NCBI RefSeq assembly: GCF_025770785.1
Contig: NZ_JANZLA010000004.1
Coordinates: 287,869 to 351,868 of the forward strand
Source of the DNA: Cellulomonas sp. SG140
Lineage (GTDB): Bacteria > Actinomycetota > Actinomycetes > Actinomycetales > Cellulomonadaceae
Direction: 5' to 3'
DNA: 64,000 nt
Shown here piece after piece: positions 46,806 through 54,224 of the stretch. Made by a program: the position numbers and the translations under genes. Every line of letters starts with the position of its first letter. Within the stretch, counting starts at the first letter, position 1. The notes below the pieces were generated by a model. It worked only from the letters and a program-made list of their open reading frames with translations, made no database searches and had not been told where the DNA came from.

Positions 46806-47087
46806 GCAACACCGCAGGTCACAGGCCATGATGACGGGTTTCCCGTGTATACGGGGGAGCCAATTGCGGAGCCGGTGGTAGCCAGGGTCTCCTCACCCCA
46901 CCGGATCACGTGCTGACGTGGGCGGTGCTGCAGTTCCCCGACGAGCCCGGGGCTGGTTTCGCCGCGATGCAGGCACCGAAGTCGTTGTGCCCGGACTGGG
47001 GGACCAAGTAGCCGTCCCGTCGACGTGTCGGATGAGGTCCGCCCAACCGCCTGCGGGACTGTCGGTGCTGGTGTCACGATGCGTCCC
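46806..47087. other. Intergenic region after tRNA-Thr, no supported gene
   Basis: No convincing gene. ACGGG-TTT-CCCGT (46834-46846) and CCCGT-GTAT-ACGGG (46842-46855) are mutually exclusive hairpins that could end the tRNA transcript. A plus-strand frame ending at 47011 reads like a protein C-terminus (VLQFPDEPGAGFAAMQAPKS) but has no start and may be a gene remnant. Composition is less GC-rich than the core. Confidence 0.4.
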
Positions 47088-47405
47088 ATGACTGAGCAGC
47101 ACAGGGTTCCCACGGTCCCGAAGGCGTCGGCGGGGCTGATCGGGTCTGGTGTGTTCTTCACCGTGGTCGGGTTCACGAACCCGTTGGCCGGTGTGGTCGC
47201 GGCGGCGACGGTGACGTCCAGCTCGTCGTACTTGTCATCGGGCACGTCCCCGGTGACCGCGGCGATGTGGGTGGGGTACGCGTGCGTGCTGCTGGGCGCG
47301 TCGTTGCTGTCGGCGGGGGCGTACCGGCTGGCGGCGCACGCAGACCGGGCAGCGGGGGTGCTGTTCCCGGCTGCCCCTTCGGCGTCCGGGGATGACGACG
47401 CCTGA
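47088..47405 (+). CDS. Small membrane protein, two helices
   Basis: 105 residues: a short cytoplasmic start, two hydrophobic helices (about residues 15-40 and 60-82) joined by a Ser/Thr-rich loop, and a small Ala/Asp-rich tail. No family recognised. ATG 47088 has CACGAT 7 bases upstream, a weak version of the leaderless pattern. Lies in the lower-GC accessory patch between the tRNA and the AbiE genes. Confidence 0.55.
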   Translation: MTEQHRVPTVPKASAGLIGSGVFFTVVGFTNPLAGVVAAATVTSSSSYLSSGTSPVTAAMWVGYACVLLGASLLSAGAYRLAAHADRAAGVLFPAAPSASGDDDA

Positions 47406-47519
47406 ACCGGGCCCCGCGCGGCACGGTGGGGCGCAAGGACGCGCTCCGAGCTCGTGACGGTCTAGGTGATAGACCGACCGCAGGCGCAGTCGGATGCGCT
47501 GGTCGCGGCCGGTGTCTTG

Positions 47520-47556
47520 TATGCAGAAGGCTACCTAAACGGTAGTGTTTTGCATA
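47520..47556. promoter_or_regulatory. Nested palindromic operator and leaderless promoter of abiE
   Basis: Two inverted repeats share one centre at 47538: CTACC-N5-GGTAG (47531-47545) lies inside TATGCA...TGCATA (47520-47525 and 47551-47556). The -10 hexamer TAGTGT (47543-47548) overlaps the right arm and the ATG of the antitoxin is 7 bases later. A repressor bound here would cover the promoter. AbiEi antitoxins are known to autorepress by binding inverted repeats upstream. Confidence 0.75.
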
Positions 47557-48197
47557 TGGGACAGGGTGTAGGCCGGGTGCCGGCCACGATCACGGACGCA
47601 CCCCTGCGCACGGTACGACCAGTGATGCTGCGCGGACTGTACGCGAACCCGGAGAAGGAGCTCGTCCGGATGCGCGACGCGGGCACGCTCGTCCAGATCG
47701 CGCGAGGCACCTACACCGCGAAGCCTGACACGGTCGCCCCAGAGGAGCTGTGGGCACCGCCGGTTGAGGAGGCCGCCATGGCGTACGCCACCGCCGCGTA
47801 CGGCGACCGGGTACCCGTCCTCGCCGGGGTCGGCGCGGCCCGCTGGTGGCACGCCATCCCACGCGCCCTGGCTGTCACCGTAGTCGCCGTCCCGGAGCAG
47901 CACCGTCCCGTCACGCTGACCACGGGCGGCACGGTCGTGTTCACGGTCCGCCAAGCCGGCACCCTGGCCACCGTCGCCGTGCCCGGCACTCTCGGGACGT
48001 TCCTCGTCACCACCGCCGAGCAGACCCTCATCGACCTGGTCACGCGCCGCAACCTGGGGGGCATCCCCGACGAGGCGACCGACGCGGCCCGGGCCCTCGC
48101 CCCTCGGATCGACACGACCCGCCTGCGCGAGCTGCTCGACACCGGACCGATGACCGCTGCCGCGACCGTGACCGCCTTCCTGGCGGCGACCCTGTGA
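47556..48197 (+). CDS. abiEi: AbiEi-type antitoxin and transcriptional regulator
   Basis: 213 residues. An N-terminal winged-helix segment (TVRPVMLRGLYANPEKELVR, then RMRDAGTLVQIARGTYTA) is followed by the AbiEi C-terminal domain (VPVLAGVGAARWWHAIP, VPGTLGTFLVTTAEQTLIDL). In type IV AbiE systems this protein neutralises the toxin without binding it and represses its own promoter. I start at ATG 47556 because a TAGTGT -10 box lies 7 bases upstream inside a nested palindrome. GTG 47466 would put the operator inside the gene. The stop overlaps the toxin start by 4 bases. Confidence 0.85.
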   Translation: MGQGVGRVPATITDAPLRTVRPVMLRGLYANPEKELVRMRDAGTLVQIARGTYTAKPDTVAPEELWAPPVEEAAMAYATAAYGDRVPVLAGVGAARWWHAIPRALAVTVVAVPEQHRPVTLTTGGTVVFTVRQAGTLATVAVPGTLGTFLVTTAEQTLIDLVTRRNLGGIPDEATDAARALAPRIDTTRLRELLDTGPMTAAATVTAFLAATL

Positions 48198-49015
48198 GCG
48201 GCCCCGCACCGCGCCCTACCCGCCGCGCGCGAGTCGGCACCGCAGCCCGGTCGCGGTACTCCCTGTCCAGCGCCGAAGCGTCCCAGTGGGCTGCCCGCTT
48301 CGGCGTCCCGCAGGAGCAGGTGCGCCGCGACTGCGTCATCTCCCACCTGCTCGACGTCCTCGCCCCGCACGCCGACCGAGTCATCTTCTACGGCGGTACC
48401 GCCCTGGCGCGCACACACCTGCCTGACCTGCGGTTGAGTGAGGACATCGATTTGCTGTCCGTCGGGCCCCGGCCAGCGGCCGCCAGCGTGTTGGACACCG
48501 CTATCACCGGTCTCGAAGCTCACCTCGGCCCCGTTTAGGTTTCCCCACCACTGGCCGCCGCCCGGCGCGACACCGACGCGTCCCTCGTGACCATCGCCGG
48601 AGCCACGGTCAGGGTGCAGCTCATCGACGGTCGCGCCTATGCCCGCTGGCCCACCGCGACGAGCCCTGTGGACCTGCGGTACGCCGGTCTGGGCACCGTG
48701 CAGATGGTGACCTTCACCCCCGCCGGGTTCGTCGGCGCCAAGACCGTCGCCTGGTGCGACCAGACGCGCAACGCTCCACGCGACCTGTACGACCTGTGGG
48801 CGCTCACCGAGCGCGGGTGGATCAACGCTGAAGCTGTCAGCGCGTACAAGCACGCCGGACCGACTGGGCGCGCACCCCAACGGTGGTCGTTCCCGGCTGG
48901 TCCACCGGCGCAGGAGCACTGGCTGACGTCCCTGTCGCACCAGTGCGTCCCGCGGGTCACCGCAGCGCAGGCGTACGACGTCGTCGTCGCAGCCTGGGAG
49001 CGGGCCGTCGGCTAG
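48194..49015 (+). pseudogene. abiEii: AbiEii-type nucleotidyltransferase toxin, interrupted by in-frame TAG
   Basis: Reading from GTG 48194 (overlapping the antitoxin stop), the frame gives 114 residues including the nucleotidyltransferase motif (FYGGTALARTHLP, then DLRLSEDIDLLSV) and stops at TAG 48536-48538. The same frame then continues without shift to 49015 and contains the remainder of the family (GAKTVAWCDQTRNAPRDLYD). One base change therefore splits an otherwise full-length gene of about 272 codons. It may be a dead toxin, a truncated product with an intact catalytic motif, a readthrough case, or a sequencing error. Confidence 0.82.
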
Positions 49016-49055
49016 CGGCGACTCAGGGTCTCGACCGGACCGGCGCGCCGGTGGA

Positions 49056-49090
49056 GGCCCCGCGACCAGCACCGATGCCGGCGCGGGGCC
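49056..49090 (+). terminator. Terminator after the AbiE genes
   Basis: GGCCCCGCG (49056-49064) and CGCGGGGCC (49082-49090) form a perfect 9-bp stem with a 17-base loop, followed by TTCGTGTCT. It separates the AbiE patch from the LacI gene. Confidence 0.7.
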
Positions 49091-49159
49091 TTCGTGTCTC
49101 ACGGGTCCACGGAGCGTCCGGTCACCTCCGGCCCCCGGACGGGTGGAGGATTCGGACCG

Positions 49160-50170
49160 ATGTCCAGCACACGCCCACCCGTGATGAGCGACGTCGCCGC
49201 GCTCGCCGGGGTGTCCCACCAGACGGTCTCCCGGGTCCTCAACGACCACCCCAGCGTGCGTCCGGCCACGCGACGGCGGGTGCTCGACGCCGTCGCGGCC
49301 CTCGGGTACCGCCCCAACCTCGCCGCACGGGCGCTGGTGACCCGCCGCAGCGGCACCATCGGCGTCCTCTCGTCCGGATCCGCGCTGTTCGGGCCGACCA
49401 GCACGCTGATCGCGATCGAGAACGCGGCCCGCGAGCTCGGGCTGTTCGTGTCCCTGGCCACGTTGCCGGCGTGGAGCTCGGACGACGTCGCCTCCGTGCT
49501 CGAGCACTTCATGACGGAGGGGGTCGACGGGGTCCTGGTGCTCGCGGCGCACGACGACGCGGTCGAGGCGGTGCGGGCCTTCGCCTCCCCGGTACCCGTG
49601 GTGATGGTGGGGCCGATGGACCTGCCGGCACCGTTGCGGTCGGTCGCGGTGGACCACTACACCGGCGCGCGCCAGGCGGTTCGGCACCTGCTGGACCTCG
49701 GGCACCGGGACGTGCTGCACCTGGCGGGCCCGACCGACTGGCTCGACGCACGGCGGCGCATCCAGGGCTGGCACGACGAGCTGGCGGCCGCCGGCCTCGA
49801 GTCGCGGGAGCCGAGCATCGGCGACTGGAGCGCCGACCGCGGTTACGCCGTCGGGCGGGAGCTGGTGGCGGGCGGGCTGCCGACCGCGGTGTTCGCCGCC
49901 AACGACCAGCTGGCGCTCGGCCTGCTCCGCGCGTTCTGGGAGGCCGGCCTGCGGGTGCCGGACGACGTGTCGGTGGTGGGGTTCGACGACGTCGACGGGT
50001 CCGCGCACTTCGTCCCGCCGCTGACCACCGTCCGCCAGGACTTCGGCAGGCTGGGGGAGCGCTGCCTGCAGGTGCTGCTCGAGACGATCGCCGGCGGGAG
50101 CGGGCCGGGGACCGAGCTGATCCCGACCAGCCTGGTGGTGCGGGGCAGCACGGGCGCCCCGCGCGCCTGA
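49160..50170 (+). CDS. LacI-family transcriptional regulator
   Basis: 336 residues: helix-turn-helix with hinge (MSDVAALAGVSHQTVSRVLN, then RPNLAARALVTRRSG) and a periplasmic-binding-protein-like sugar domain (VMVGPMDLPAPLRSVAVDH, VFAANDQLALGLL, SVVGFDDVDGS, FVPPLTTVRQDF). It probably represses a sugar uptake or hydrolysis operon elsewhere, as no sugar genes adjoin it. ATG 49160 has GGAGGA upstream; an ATG at 49094 in frame would add 22 residues without a good ribosome site. Confidence 0.92.
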   Translation: MSSTRPPVMSDVAALAGVSHQTVSRVLNDHPSVRPATRRRVLDAVAALGYRPNLAARALVTRRSGTIGVLSSGSALFGPTSTLIAIENAARELGLFVSLATLPAWSSDDVASVLEHFMTEGVDGVLVLAAHDDAVEAVRAFASPVPVVMVGPMDLPAPLRSVAVDHYTGARQAVRHLLDLGHRDVLHLAGPTDWLDARRRIQGWHDELAAAGLESREPSIGDWSADRGYAVGRELVAGGLPTAVFAANDQLALGLLRAFWEAGLRVPDDVSVVGFDDVDGSAHFVPPLTTVRQDFGRLGERCLQVLLETIAGGSGPGTELIPTSLVVRGSTGAPRA

Positions 50171-50246
50171 CCCCGAGGATCGCGGGGCGCTGCGACGCCT
50201 GGCCTTGCTGAGGCGGGCCTTTGCCGACGTCAGGCGCTCGGGGTCA
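50168..50246. terminator. Long inverted repeat joining two convergent stops
   Basis: TGACCCCGAG (50168-50177) and CTCGGGGTCA (50237-50246) are exact complements 59 bases apart. The first begins with the LacI stop codon and the second contains the stop of the convergent small gene. An inner hairpin, CGCCT with AGGCG (50196-50215), lies between. Probably a bidirectional terminator. Confidence 0.55.
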
Positions 50247-50459
50247 GGTGCTGCGTCGCCGGCGCGCGAGACGCGCCCGGCCCGTGAGTCGCCAGCCGTC
50301 CACGGCGAGGAACGCCGCGAGGTACGCGAGCGGGACCCAGGTGAGCAGGGTGTGGTAGATCGACCACGAGGTGAACCCGCCGGCCGCGAGCGCGATGACG
50401 ACTCGCTCCACCATGTCCGGCCAACCGCCGCCGCGCGGCGCACCACGACCGTCACTCAT
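50244..50459 (-). CDS. Small membrane protein
   Basis: 71 residues with two hydrophobic helices (VVIALAAGGFTSWSIYHTLL and TWVPLAYLAAFLAVDGW) and a basic C-terminus. No family recognised. ATG 50459 has AGGGGG upstream. Convergent with the LacI gene, sharing the inverted repeat at its end. Confidence 0.5.
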   Translation of the reverse strand: MSDGRGAPRGGGWPDMVERVVIALAAGGFTSWSIYHTLLTWVPLAYLAAFLAVDGWRLTGRARLARRRRST

Positions 50460-50817
50460 GCGAACCCCCTGATCAGCGCACCTGTGCGGTCGCCAGGGCC
50501 GGGGCGACGCTAGCAGGCGGACGGGGCCGATGTGCCCCTTTCGGGGCGTTCTGCGGCATGGGGTTCACCGCTCCAGCAGCGCCTGCAGCCGCTCGAGGTC
50601 CGCTACCACCAGCGCCGCGTCCCCCCTGCAGGTGGAGGCCCTGAAATGTCGTCGACACCCGCGCCGACGAACGGGATCCTGGCGGCGCGAGGCCGACGAC
50701 CGGAGGGGGTGAGCACCGATGACCGCTGTGTCCCACGGGTGCTCCCCGCGTCGTCACTGACCGGCCTGCTCGCTCGGTGCCGGGAGCCCTCCGTCAGCTG
50801 ATCGGAAGGCGTCCGCC
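50460..50817. other. Intergenic region, no supported gene
   Basis: Contains the small hairpin GCCCC-TTTC-GGGGC (50534-50547) and the ribosome site (GGAAGG) of the hydrolase gene. The longest frames here lack the codon bias of real genes. A minus-strand frame ending near 50565 reads AALVVADLERLQALLER, which resembles a helical C-terminus, but no complete gene can be built around it. Confidence 0.4.
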
Positions 50818-51570
50818 ATGCACCTGCACACCTCCTCGTCCGCCGACGGCGTCGACGAGCACGACTTCACGGTCGACGACGTCCCCGGGGTCCTGTGGAC
50901 CCCCAGCGGTGCCGTCGAGCCACCCCCCGCCCTGGTGCTGATGGGTCATGGCGGAGGACTGCACAAGCGCGCGCCGGGCCTCGTGGCGCGTGCTCGTCAC
51001 CTGGTCGGCACCTACGGGTACGCCGTCGCGGCAGTCGACGCGCCGGGGCACGGCGACCGTCCGCGCAGCGCCGCGGACCAGCGCCTGGTCGACGCGATGC
51101 TGGCCGCCCGCGCGGCCGGTCAGCCGCTCGCGCCGATCGTCGTCGAGCTCAACGCGTCGATCGCCGAGCGGGCCGTGCCGGAGTGGCGCGCGACGGTCGA
51201 TGCGCTGCAGGCCCTCCCGCAGGTCGGTGCCGAGGCGCCGATCGGGTACACCGGCCTGACGCTGGCCACCGGCATCGGGATCCCGCTGATCCTGGCCGAC
51301 GCCCGCATCCGCGCGGCGGTGCTGGGCGGGTACTTCGGCACCGAGCCCGTGCTCGCCCTCGCTCGGCGGGTGACGATCCCGGTCGAGGTGATCCTCTCCT
51401 GGGACGACCCCGAGCTGGACCGCCCTTCCGGGCTGGCGCTGTTCGACGCCTTCGGATCTCCGCACAAGACGCTGCGGGCCCACGTCGGCGGCCACCACCA
51501 GGTGCCGTGGTTCGAGGTCGAGCAGTCGGAGCGGTTCCTCGAGCGGTGCCTGACGGGGAGTGGTGCCTGA
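50818..51570 (+). CDS. Alpha/beta hydrolase with Thr at the nucleophile position
   Basis: 250 residues, cytosolic. The oxyanion/HG motif is VLMGHGGGLHKRAP, followed by VDAPGHGDRP. At the nucleophile elbow the family motif GxxGLSMGT is here GYTGLTLAT, with Thr148 (codon ACG) where Ser is expected. Asp (SWDDPELD) and His (GGHHQVPW) of the triad remain. The enzyme may be weak, altered or inactive. ATG 50818 has GGAAGG upstream. The 3' end runs into a 17-bp tandem repeat whose second unit supplies the stop codon. Confidence 0.85.
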   Translation: MHLHTSSSADGVDEHDFTVDDVPGVLWTPSGAVEPPPALVLMGHGGGLHKRAPGLVARARHLVGTYGYAVAAVDAPGHGDRPRSAADQRLVDAMLAARAAGQPLAPIVVELNASIAERAVPEWRATVDALQALPQVGAEAPIGYTGLTLATGIGIPLILADARIRAAVLGGYFGTEPVLALARRVTIPVEVILSWDDPELDRPSGLALFDAFGSPHKTLRAHVGGHHQVPWFEVEQSERFLERCLTGSGA

Positions 51571-51649
51571 CGGGACCGGTGCCTGACGGGGAGTGGCGCA
51601 TGACGGGGAGTGGCGCCTGACGGGGAGTGGTGCCTGACGGGGCCGGGGG
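51551..51649. repeat. 17-bp tandem repeat array
   Basis: Six head-to-tail units of TGACGGGGAGTGG[T/C]GCC at 51551, 51568 (16 bp, diverged), 51584, 51601, 51618 and 51635 (partial). Each begins with TGA; because the period is not a multiple of three, stops fall in all frames. The array overlaps the last seven codons of the hydrolase gene. No spacers, so not CRISPR. Confidence 0.9.
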
Positions 51650-51724
51650 TTGGCCGCGGCGCGATCCGTGGCGCACCCCCACCGATGGCCTACCGAGCGA
51701 CGCCTTCCGGTCGATCGATAGGGC

Positions 51725-52099
51725 ATGACCGCTTCCCTGGATCGACGGGACCCGCTCGTCGGGGACCCGGGCGACCCTGGGCTGACGGGGCTGCGGGACG
51801 CGTTCCTGCGGGCGCGCGTCCGCGACACCACCGTCCGCCTCAGCCTGGCGATGTTCCGCGCGCGCGGCTACGCGGAGGTGTGGGGTCGCGACGACGACGC
51901 GCGCCGGTGGGCGCAGACGGCGGCGGAGCTCCGGACCGAGCTCGACGGGCTGCAGCGGCAGCTGGACGACGACGGTGCCGATGGTGCGAACCGCGACGGT
52001 GCCGACCGCCCGTACCGCGACGGTGCCGACGGCTGGGTCGGCAGCGGTGTCGACGGCCCGGTCGAGGTGCCGGAAGCGCCCCGGAGCCGTCTCGCCTAG
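51725..52099 (+). CDS. Hypothetical protein with short Asp-Gly-Ala repeats
   Basis: 124 residues, soluble. A helical N-terminal two thirds (DAFLRARVRDTTVRLSLAMF, TAAELRTELDGLQRQLDDD) is followed by a low-complexity tail with three DGAD units. No family recognised. There is no clear ribosome site before ATG 51725, so the start is uncertain. Codon bias at third positions supports coding. Confidence 0.55.
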   Translation: MTASLDRRDPLVGDPGDPGLTGLRDAFLRARVRDTTVRLSLAMFRARGYAEVWGRDDDARRWAQTAAELRTELDGLQRQLDDDGADGANRDGADRPYRDGADGWVGSGVDGPVEVPEAPRSRLA

Positions 52100-52128
52100 T
52101 GGCAGTAAAGGGTGAACTGGACGCTTGA

Positions 52129-52245
52129 CCATGACAATCGTCCAAGATCCCTGCGCACGTGTCCTTGCAGGTCAGCCGGGGTCCCGGCGGTGAGTCGCTC
52201 ACCCGGCCGGGTTATGTGACACGGTGTCGCGTCGCATTGTCATGG
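52129..52245. repeat. 10-bp inverted repeats flanking a 97-bp segment
   Basis: CCATGACAAT (52129-52138) and ATTGTCATGG (52236-52245) are exact complements. Between them is a hairpin GGTGAG-TCG-CTCACC (52189-52203). Both arms are AT-rich for this genome. It may be a MITE-like remnant, operators for the small gene at 52304, or chance. The segment carries no gene. Confidence 0.4.
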
Positions 52246-52303
52246 GGGGCGAAAACACAGGACGTTCGTCCCAGGCGCGCTCCGGCCGGGCCAGACTCAC
52301 GGC

Positions 52304-52525
52304 ATGGAACCGAACAACGAGCTCCCGACGACAGCGGACTGGCAGCTGTACATATCGGACGCGGAGATCCGCGTGGCGAAGTACGAGTGGCTGGCGGCGC
52401 GCGACGGCGACGACGAGGTGCCCGCCGAGCGGGTGGCCATCCTCTTCGAGTACTACCGGGCCCTGATCAGCCTGCAGGCCCAGCAGATCGCCGACGAGTT
52501 CCGCGCCAAGCGCCGCATCGCCTGA
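52304..52525 (+). CDS. Small hypothetical protein
   Basis: 73 residues, acidic and mostly helical (DAEIRVAKYEWLAARDGDDE, then VAILFEYYRALISLQAQQIA). Composition and codon use are those of a real gene. No signal, membrane helix or known motif. No ribosome site is clear; the region before ATG 52304 includes the inverted repeats noted at 52129-52245. Confidence 0.6.
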   Translation: MEPNNELPTTADWQLYISDAEIRVAKYEWLAARDGDDEVPAERVAILFEYYRALISLQAQQIADEFRAKRRIA

Positions 52526-52696
52526 GACGCACCACGCGGACGCAGCGTCGCGCCCGCAGGTCTCATGCGAGGCCGGTCAAACCGAGTCGCCCGACGACGA
52601 CGTCGCCGGGCGACTCCTGCGTCCGGAGGCCGACGCAACCCGGAGCATCCAGTCCCACCTGAGCTGCGCACCAGCCGGAGCGAGCCGCGGCTGCAG

Positions 52697-54001
52697 CTAG
52701 AGCAGCGGCGGCACCTCGCCCACCAGCACGGGGTCACCGAGCGGGCCGGTGCCGAGCGCGTCCTCGACGAACCGGTGCGCCACCTTCAACCCTGGTGCTC
52801 CGGCCTCCGAGGCCTCGATCAGCACAGCCGGGAAACCCTGACGCGGGTCGGGGACACCGGCCGGGTGCCGGTCGATCCAGCCGATCGCCACGGCGCGGGC
52901 GCCGGAGCTACGGGCCGTGTCCCGTGCCTGTCGCAGCGCCTGCGACGGCTCACCGGTGCAGGCGAGGGTGCGGGTGCCCGAGTCCTCGACCAGCATGACG
53001 AAGGCCTCGCGGTCGAACGGTCCGCGGCGCAGCACCACCAGCGCGTGCTCGAGGGCGCGCAGCGCCAGCTCCTGCGCGGCGGTCGACGGCGGGTGCGGCA
53101 GGTTGGTCGGCCGCTGGGGGGTGGCTGGCGCGGCGGCGACCGGCTCGACCGTGTCCGGCGCGGCGGCGACCGGCTCGACCGTGTCCGGCGCGGCGGCGCT
53201 TGGCTCGACCGTGGTGACCTCGACGGCGGTCGGCTCGACCGCGGTCGGCTGGGCGGTGGCCGGTCCCGTGCCGGTGACCGGGACCGCATCCGCAGCCGGT
53301 CCGGAATCGGTGCTCGCGGCGTCGGTCGGGTCCGCCGCGGCATGGTGGCGGCTGGGCAGGTGCGTTCCCGGTGCCGGTACGACGGCGGGCGTCCACGCCT
53401 CCGCCTCCGCCGGTGCGGCCTCCGGCTGGCCGCCGGCAGCGGCGAACGAGTCGGCGGGGGAGGCGGCGGGAGCCGAGGGCTGATCGTCCACAGGGGCGGG
53501 TGCCGACCCCGCGGTCCGCTCGGTGGAGCTGACGTTCTCGGTCGACACGCGGGGCTGGGGCATCGTGACGCCCGCCAGGTGCGCGGCTGCGGCGCCGAGG
53601 TAGCCGCCGATCCAGCCGCGGGCGCCGGCGTCCCACCGGTCCTGCGCGTCGGGGATCGGCACCACGGGGGCCAGGGGGTGCGCGTCGCCGACGATGCCGA
53701 GCGTCGGTCCGGACGGTCCCGGGCACACCACCCAGCGCGAACCGGCGACGTGGGTGACCAGCAGGTCGCCGAGCGCGATCCCGACCCACTCCACGAGCCC
53801 CGCCGGTGCGAGCGTGCCGGGCTGCGGGACCACCCGGTCCCAGAACCAGCTCAGCGCGCGGGAGTCGCTGCGGTCCACGCTGCCCGCGAGCGGCGCCCGC
53901 AGCCGGTCGAGGTCGGCGTGCTCGTGCGAGGTGAGGTCACGCGGGCCGACGAGGGTGGGGTCGGGCGTGAGCGTCTGCACCATCGCAGTCAACTCGGTCA
54001 T
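52697..54001 (-). CDS. DUF3806-like protein with a long Pro/Ala linker
   Basis: About 434 residues. An N-terminal domain (FWDRVVPQPG, GLVEWVGIALGDLLVTHVAG, WDAGARGWIGGYLG) resembles DUF3806; the match is from memory and moderate. A 180-residue Ala/Pro/Thr/Val-rich linker carries 30-bp tandem repeats. The C-terminal domain (ALEHALVVLRRGPFDREAFV, RAVAIGWIDRHP) is unrelated to it and unrecognised. The start is uncertain: ATG 54001 and 53983 have no clear ribosome site, and the frame is open to 54283. Confidence 0.65.
   Translation of the reverse strand: MTELTAMVQTLTPDPTLVGPRDLTSHEHADLDRLRAPLAGSVDRSDSRALSWFWDRVVPQPGTLAPAGLVEWVGIALGDLLVTHVAGSRWVVCPGPSGPTLGIVGDAHPLAPVVPIPDAQDRWDAGARGWIGGYLGAAAAHLAGVTMPQPRVSTENVSSTERTAGSAPAPVDDQPSAPAASPADSFAAAGGQPEAAPAEAEAWTPAVVPAPGTHLPSRHHAAADPTDAASTDSGPAADAVPVTGTGPATAQPTAVEPTAVEVTTVEPSAAAPDTVEPVAAAPDTVEPVAAAPATPQRPTNLPHPPSTAAQELALRALEHALVVLRRGPFDREAFVMLVEDSGTRTLACTGEPSQALRQARDTARSSGARAVAIGWIDRHPAGVPDPRQGFPAVLIEASEAGAPGLKVAHRFVEDALGTGPLGDPVLVGEVPPLL
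53131..53250. repeat. Decaying 30-bp tandem repeats
   Basis: Units at 53131 and 53161 are identical over 30 bases; those at 53191 and 53221 are progressively diverged. On the coding strand each gives a ten-residue block with Thr-Val-Glu-Pro and Ala-Ala-Pro elements, extending the linker. Confidence 0.8.
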
Positions 54002-54224
54002 GGTGTGGGGATCGACCAGCGCCGCGCCGGTCTTGAGGAACCCGGAGAGTGAGATCGCTCCCGCGGATGGTCTCGGGGGTCGTCGGTCCCAGTCGTCCGC
54101 CGCCTCCGGGCACGCGCTCCGGCGGTGGCCGGGGCTGGGCGCCGCGCGGGGCACCGGGTTAGCCTGGCTCGTCCGTCGTGCCGCGCTGCTGCGGACCCCG
54201 TCGCGCCGACCGGGGAGGTACGCC

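Noticed and set aside
46793..47245. Minus-strand frame of 150 codons across the tRNA end
   Set aside because: Overlaps the tRNA 3' end and the small membrane gene; no coding bias or domain.
46730..49015. Attachment sites of an integrated element at tRNA-Thr
   Set aside because: I found no second copy of the tRNA 3' end downstream and no integrase gene; kept only as a speculation in the findings.
50566..50625. Minus-strand fragment resembling a helical protein C-terminus
   Set aside because: Only about 19 residues read well; no start or upstream domain could be built, even allowing a frameshift.
50532..50801. Plus-strand frame of 89 codons between small membrane gene and hydrolase
   Set aside because: No ribosome site, mixed codon bias, no motif; overlaps the hydrolase leader.
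51551..51649. Possible CRISPR array
   Set aside because: Units are directly adjacent with no spacers and are only 17 bp; no cas genes nearby.
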